A stretch of DNA of 17,507 nucleotides from Neptuniibacter sp. Lineage in GTDB: Bacteria; Pseudomonadota; Gammaproteobacteria; Pseudomonadales; Balneatricaceae. Made by a program: the position numbers and the translations under genes. Below the pieces are notes generated by a model, which was not told where the DNA came from, ran no database searches, and saw only the letters and a program-made list of their open reading frames with translations. Location of the stretch: the NCBI GenBank assembly GCA_024686055.1, contig JAIBDV010000017.1, forward strand, positions 1 through 17,507. Direction: 5' to 3'. Shown one piece after another: positions 13,833-17,507 of the stretch (positions within the stretch are counted from its first letter, which is position 1; each line of letters begins with the position of its first letter).

Positions 13833-15174
13833 CAACAAAGCTGGCGACGCTAAAGAGCAGGCGCCAAAGACTGAGCCCAAAGCGACTGATAATACTGAGC
13901 AGCACGCCTCAGACAACAAAGGCCCAGAAGGCCGTAATCGCAACCGCAACCGCAATCGCGGCAAACGTGGCGGCGCACGCGCTGGCAACGACAGCAGCGA
14001 CAGCCAGGCAGATCAGCCCGCTGCGGACACTCCGCGCGCTGATAGCACCAAAGCTAGCCCGAAAGCTGCCGCCAAGCCAGCCGATGCAGGCAGCAGTGCA
14101 CCACCTGCCGCGGCACAGACGGCAAGCGCGGGCGCAACCTGGCCGGGCAAGCTGGCACTGGCGCTGTCGTTTGCCGCACTGGGCGCTTCCGGTTACCTGT
14201 ACTGGATGAGCATGCAGCAGACGCAACAGAACGTGCAGCTGCGCAGCGAAATCAACGCCAAAGTCGACAGCATGCTCAGCGGCGCGCGTAGCGATCTGAG
14301 CAGTAACATGGCAGACGTGAATCGCCAGCTGGGCGAAGTCAAAGCCCAGGCCAGTAACGACAAGAACAACGTAAACGAACTGCAGAACCGCCTGACCCGC
14401 TCCATGAAGCAGGTGATGGCCCAGCAGCATAACAGCCGTAAAGACTGGCTGCTGGCAGAGGTCGAGTACCTGCTACGGCTGGCGAACCAGCGCATCCTGA
14501 TGGAAAACACTGTTAACGGTGCCCTGCAGCTGCTCAAATCAGCTGACAAGATCCTCGCCGAAACCGACGATGTCACCATCTACGACATCCGCAAAGCTGT
14601 TGCTGCCGATATCGCTGCACTGGAAGCCGTACCACAGCTGGATAGCGAAGGGCTGTTCCTGAAACTCGGCGCAATGAACCGTCAGGTCGCTGACCTGCGT
14701 GTAACGCCGCTGAGCCAGCAGCACCAGCTACCAGATATGCTCAAAGAGATTACTCCCGAGTCCGTTCAGGCTGGCTGGGCCAGCGGCGTCCAGGCATCCT
14801 GGGGCAAGGCGATGGCCAAACTGGAATCCCTGATCGTCATCCAGCACCGCGACGAACCGGTTAAACCGCTGCTGTCACCTGAACAGAAATACTATCTGCA
14901 GCAGAATCTTAACCTGATGCTGGAACAGGCTCAGCTGGCACTGCTGCAGCGCCGTCAGGAATCCTTCGACAGCGCGCTGAACAAAGCTGAAGAGTGGCTG
15001 GGTACCTACTTCCAGCAGGATGATGGCACCACCCAGGCCCTGCTACGCGGTATCGGTGAGCTGAAATCCAGCCAGGTTTCCCCTGCTCTGCCAGATATTT
15101 CCAACTCCCTGACTGAGCTCAAAGCCTACCTGCAGCAGATGACTGCACTGAAACAGAAAGGAGCTGGCCAATGA
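13816..15174 (+). CDS. hemX: HemX family membrane protein (no methyltransferase domain)
   Basis: The 452-residue protein has three parts. An N-terminal cytoplasmic tail (1-108) is low complexity, rich in Ala, Lys, Asp and Gln, with an Arg/Asn tract near 39-52. One transmembrane helix follows (about 111-131, KLALALSFAALGASGYLYW). A large periplasmic helical domain covers the rest: a coiled-coil stretch at about 136-195 and the conserved KDWLLAEVEYLLRLANQRIL near 213-232. HemX is often labelled uroporphyrinogen-III C-methyltransferase, but no SAM-binding fold is visible, so that name is misleading. It is thought to assist heme synthesis or envelope organisation together with HemY; its role is not established. 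It begins inside hemD (17-bp overlap, GGAAAG Shine-Dalgarno) and ends overlapping hemY by ATGA. Confidence 0.9.
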   Translation: MSTTDNNKAGDAKEQAPKTEPKATDNTEQHASDNKGPEGRNRNRNRNRGKRGGARAGNDSSDSQADQPAADTPRADSTKASPKAAAKPADAGSSAPPAAAQTASAGATWPGKLALALSFAALGASGYLYWMSMQQTQQNVQLRSEINAKVDSMLSGARSDLSSNMADVNRQLGEVKAQASNDKNNVNELQNRLTRSMKQVMAQQHNSRKDWLLAEVEYLLRLANQRILMENTVNGALQLLKSADKILAETDDVTIYDIRKAVAADIAALEAVPQLDSEGLFLKLGAMNRQVADLRVTPLSQQHQLPDMLKEITPESVQAGWASGVQASWGKAMAKLESLIVIQHRDEPVKPLLSPEQKYYLQQNLNLMLEQAQLALLQRRQESFDSALNKAEEWLGTYFQQDDGTTQALLRGIGELKSSQVSPALPDISNSLTELKAYLQQMTALKQKGAGQ

Positions 15175-16415
15175 AAAAGCTTTTTCTGTTAATGGTGCTG
15201 GTGCTGGTTGGCGGCGCCTGGGTCGGTGAAAAAATGGTGCAGGACCCTGGCTACGTGCTGCTGTCCTACAACCAGACCACCGTTGAAACCAGCCTCTGGG
15301 TGATGCTGGTCACCGTTGCGATCAGCTTTATGCTGCTGCACTGGGTGCTGAACCTGCTGTTCAACACCCGCCTGCCAACTGAACAGCTGCGTGGCTGGCG
15401 TGAACGCCGTCGTCAGCGCAGCGCTCAGAATAAAACAGTGGTCGGCTTGCTGGCACTGTCTGAAGGCAACTGGAGCAAGGCTCAGAAACAGCTGACCAGC
15501 GCTGCAGCTCGCTCCGAACTGGCACTGGTGAACTACCTGGCAGCGGCCCGCGCGGCCCATGAGCAAGGTGATGAGAAAGCGGCTGACGAGCTACTGAACA
15601 AAGCCCGCCAGAGCACGCCCAATGCCGATGTTGCCGTGGGCATCACCCAGGCACAGTTCCAGCTGGCCCGTGGCCAGCTGGAACCCTGCCTGGCAATGCT
15701 GCTACAGCTGCGTCGCATGGCCCCGAACAACACCTACATTATCAAGCTGCTCAAAGACGTGTACGTCCAGCTGAAAGACTGGCAGTCCCTGTCCGGCCTG
15801 CTGCCGGATATGCGTAAACAGCAGGTGCTGCACAGCGATGCCATGGTCGCCCTGACCGAAACCGTGCACATCAACCGACTGGACGATACCAAAGCCGCCT
15901 TCAACCCGGACACGCCGGATGAAGAACGCCTCAAACGTCTGGCCCAGGCCTGGGATTCCATGCCTGCCGACATGACGCGCAATCTGGCACTGGTTGAGCG
16001 CTACTGCGAAATGCTGATCGAGCTGAACGCCGATGACCGCGCTGAGAAAACGCTGCGCGATCTGATCAAGCGGGAATGGGATGAGCGGCTGGTGGCCCTG
16101 TACGGTCGCATCAACAGCAGCAACCCGAAACAGCAACTGGATCAGGCTCGCAAGTGGACCAGCCAGCACCCGGACAGCGCAGCACTGCTGCTGACCCTGG
16201 GTCGCCTGTCGCTACGCAACAAGCAGTGGGGCGAAGCACTGAAGTACTTCCAGCAGAGCCTGGAGTACAGCCCGGACCGCGAAACCCTGGCCGAGCTGAT
16301 TCGTCTGCTGCGCCATCTGGGCGACAAGGATCAGGCTGAAACAACACTGCAGGAACATCTGCTGTTGCTGTCAGATACATTGCCAGCCCTGCCCATGCCG
16401 GACCAGTCCAGCTAA
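15171..16415 (+). CDS. hemY: HemY family inner-membrane TPR protein
   Basis: The 414-residue protein has two N-terminal transmembrane helices (about 3-19, LFLLMVLVLVGGAWVG, and 41-64, SLWVMLVTVAISFMLLHWVL). A long alpha-helical tetratricopeptide-type domain to the C-terminus follows. KTVVGLLALSEGNWSKAQKQL (about 88-108) and LLLTLGRLSLRNKQWGEALKYFQQSLEYSP near 340-370 are TPR-like units. This is proteobacterial HemY, not the Bacillus protoporphyrinogen oxidase of the same name, and no FAD motif is present. Its function in heme synthesis is inferred from the conserved operon. An AAGGAG Shine-Dalgarno lies 7 bases upstream inside the end of hemX. A strong terminator follows, so it closes the hemCDXY operon. 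Confidence 0.93.
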   Translation: MKKLFLLMVLVLVGGAWVGEKMVQDPGYVLLSYNQTTVETSLWVMLVTVAISFMLLHWVLNLLFNTRLPTEQLRGWRERRRQRSAQNKTVVGLLALSEGNWSKAQKQLTSAAARSELALVNYLAAARAAHEQGDEKAADELLNKARQSTPNADVAVGITQAQFQLARGQLEPCLAMLLQLRRMAPNNTYIIKLLKDVYVQLKDWQSLSGLLPDMRKQQVLHSDAMVALTETVHINRLDDTKAAFNPDTPDEERLKRLAQAWDSMPADMTRNLALVERYCEMLIELNADDRAEKTLRDLIKREWDERLVALYGRINSSNPKQQLDQARKWTSQHPDSAALLLTLGRLSLRNKQWGEALKYFQQSLEYSPDRETLAELIRLLRHLGDKDQAETTLQEHLLLLSDTLPALPMPDQSS

Positions 16416-16430
16416 GCCTGGCCTGGCAAC

Positions 16431-16468
16431 AAAAACGCCCGTCGGTTACAAACCGCCGGGCGTTTTTT
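16431..16468 (+). terminator. Intrinsic terminator after hemY
   Basis: AACGCCCG-T-CGGTT and AACCG-C-CGGGCGTT form a 13-bp stem with one mismatch and a 3-base loop, followed by six Ts. Five As precede it, so some activity on the minus strand is also possible. It starts 15 bp after the hemY stop and ends the hemCDXY transcript. Confidence 0.92.
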
Positions 16469-16579
16469 ATGCCAGAATAAAATAACCAAACTACGCTGAT
16501 CTACGGCGATCATTACAGCATCTTAATGTTATTACGCTATTCAGGCTGGTTTCATTCTGACACCATAGACTGCATACAT

Positions 16580-16718
16580 CGACACAGCACAGCCACTGGC
16601 TGTTGCGTCGAGCTCTGAGTTTCCCCTCAGTAGTACGCATTGGGCACTGCCCGTTCGATGCCCGTTTTAAGCAGAAGTGTAGAGAGATTAAAGCCGCACA
16701 ATGTGCGGCTTCTTTTTG
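16580..16718 (+). ncRNA. Candidate structured small RNA between hemY and the flavin reductase gene
   Basis: After the hemY terminator the 270-bp gap holds successive hairpins. The first (16580-16610) has about 12 pairs: CAGCC-ACT-GGCTG extended by GCA and outer CGAC/GTCG. Next come CTGAG/CTCAG (16615-16630) and GGGC-ACT-GCCC (16642-16652), the latter with a repeated TGCCCGTT. The block ends in a terminator-like AAGCCGCAC/GTGCGGCTT (16691-16711) with CTTTTTG on the plus strand. A possible extended -10 (TGTTATTAC) lies at 16527-16535. The T-tract favours a plus-strand RNA, although the last hairpin may also end the minus-strand gene at 16740. No named RNA family is recognised. Confidence 0.3.
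16691..16718. terminator. Terminator hairpin before the flavin reductase stop
   Basis: A perfect 9-bp stem AAGCCGCAC/GTGCGGCTT has a 3-base loop. On the plus strand it is followed by CTTTTTG, a good U-tract. On the minus strand it is followed by TAATCTCTCT, a poor one. It lies 29 bp past the stop of the minus-strand flavin reductase gene and could serve that gene, a plus-strand RNA, or both. Confidence 0.75.
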
Positions 16719-16739
16719 TCTGCCAGAAAACAGATCAGC

Positions 16740-17495
16740 TTACTTTACCGGCCGTGGCGCGTAGGCAAACACATCCGATTTAAGCTGCTCTTCTTTCATA
16801 CCCGCGGCTTCGCAGGCATCCAGCAGAGCGTAAACCATACCCGGCGAACCAGCACCGATCACCAGCGTGTTATCAAACTCAGTAAAGTCTTCCAGAATTG
16901 CCGCCGGCAGCAAGCCGGTACGGCCCTGCCAGGCAGACGCAGCATCCGGTTCAACTACCCGTGTCATTGTCACATGGCTATGTTCACGGGCCCACTGCTC
17001 GGGCAAATCAGCCAGATAGAAATCATCAGCGTTACGCGCACCCCAGTACACATGGATCGGGTTATGGTGCTGGTTAGCCAGCAGGTGCTCGACCATGCTC
17101 TTCACCTGGGCAAACCCGGTGCTGGCAGCAGCCATGATCAGCTGAGTATCATCTTTCATCTGCGTCGCCTGCACATAGCAGTCACCGCGCGGCAGCTCGA
17201 TCTCGACACTGGGGTTATTCAGCAGGTGATCAACAATTGCTGACGACATCTCACTCTCAGGGATGTGACGAATATGCAGCTCCAGCTCACGTCCCATATC
17301 AGGCGCGGACGCAATAGAGAATGATGCCTGCTTACCCGTTGGCAGCAGTACATTCAGATACTGACCGGCATAATACTCAACTGCATGGCTGGCAGTTGCC
17401 GGCATATGCAGACGAATCCGGTACACATCATGGTTCAGTTTTTCAGTTTCCGTGATTTCACAAATTACTTTTTTAACAGCCAGAACACCGGGCAT
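16740..17495 (-). CDS. Fre-like NAD(P)H-flavin reductase / FAD-binding oxidoreductase
   Basis: This 251-residue protein belongs to the ferredoxin-NADP reductase superfamily, nearest to E. coli Fre (233 aa) and LuxG. Fre reduces free flavins with NAD(P)H. The flavin-binding barrel includes VYRIRLHMP (24-32), AGQYLNVLLP (43-52) and SFSIASAPD (58-66). The linker ELPRGDCYVQ (100-109) resembles Fre IPHGEAWLR. The nucleotide-binding half has MAAASTGFAQVKSMVEHLL (121-139), IHVYWGARN (147-155) and VIGAGSPGMVYALLDACE (212-229). Two family positions differ from Fre: the Arg of RPFS/RxYS is Ala57, and AGGTG is AASTG. There is no [2Fe-2S] domain. The ATG at 17495 has a GAGGGAT Shine-Dalgarno at the window edge. 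In E. coli and Pseudomonas such genes lie next to ubiD, which may be the gene just outside. Confidence 0.85.
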   Translation of the reverse strand: MPGVLAVKKVICEITETEKLNHDVYRIRLHMPATASHAVEYYAGQYLNVLLPTGKQASFSIASAPDMGRELELHIRHIPESEMSSAIVDHLLNNPSVEIELPRGDCYVQATQMKDDTQLIMAAASTGFAQVKSMVEHLLANQHHNPIHVYWGARNADDFYLADLPEQWAREHSHVTMTRVVEPDAASAWQGRTGLLPAAILEDFTEFDNTLVIGAGSPGMVYALLDACEAAGMKEEQLKSDVFAYAPRPVK

Positions 17496-17507
17496 CTGTA
17501 ATCCCTC

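Noticed and set aside
13816..15174. HemX as an active uroporphyrinogen-III methyltransferase
   Set aside because: No SAM-binding methyltransferase motifs are visible. The protein is a single-pass membrane protein with a helical domain.
1..17507. Defence islands, prophage, CRISPR or toxin-antitoxin modules
   Set aside because: All sizeable genes are core housekeeping genes in conserved order, with no repeat arrays or mobile-element genes.

Overview
The window looks like chromosomal core genome from a marine-type gammaproteobacterium. Protein sequences and gene order sit between Pseudomonas and E. coli, which suggests Oceanospirillales (a Neptuniibacter/Marinobacterium-like group); this assignment is inference. 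Genes are tightly packed with moderately high GC. I see no transposase, integrase, phage gene, CRISPR array, tRNA or rRNA.

Layout. 1-755 (-): 5' part of a Tas-like aldo/keto reductase, cut by the window edge. 842-2038 (-): RlmI 23S rRNA methyltransferase. 2160-2552 (-): GcvH. 2657-7120 (-): the compact set ygfB-pepP-ubiH-ubiI, with gcvH following. 7327-8831 (+): a divergent unit of a small coiled-coil protein, ZapA, 6S RNA (ssrS) and 5-formyltetrahydrofolate cyclo-ligase (fau). 8832-9811: an AT-rich gap of 980 bp that holds a probable 42-residue membrane protein on the minus strand (9074-9202) and a candidate minus-strand small RNA (about 9576-9732) divergent from gcvR. 9812-10324 (+): GcvR-type double-ACT regulator, convergent with argH (10433-11824, -), with a shared bidirectional terminator between them. 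12095-16415 (+): the overlapping hemC-hemD-hemX-hemY operon, whose promoter carries a perfect 10-bp inverted repeat. 16416-16739: hemY terminator and a second structured, terminator-ended block that could be another small RNA. 16740-17495 (-): Fre-like flavin reductase.

How the genes fit together. UbiH and UbiI are ring hydroxylases of ubiquinone synthesis, and the Fre-like protein may come from a neighbouring ubiD locus. GcvH, GcvR and Fau touch glycine and one-carbon folate metabolism. HemC and HemD make uroporphyrinogen III, and HemX and HemY are membrane-associated companions. ZapA acts in division and 6S RNA in stationary-phase transcription.

The protein-coding part is ordinary. The best leads for something undescribed are non-coding or very small: the G/U-rich candidate sRNA opposite gcvR, the 42-aa membrane ORF, the hemC operator-like palindrome, the terminator-like hairpin in the gcvR leader, and the structured block after hemY.
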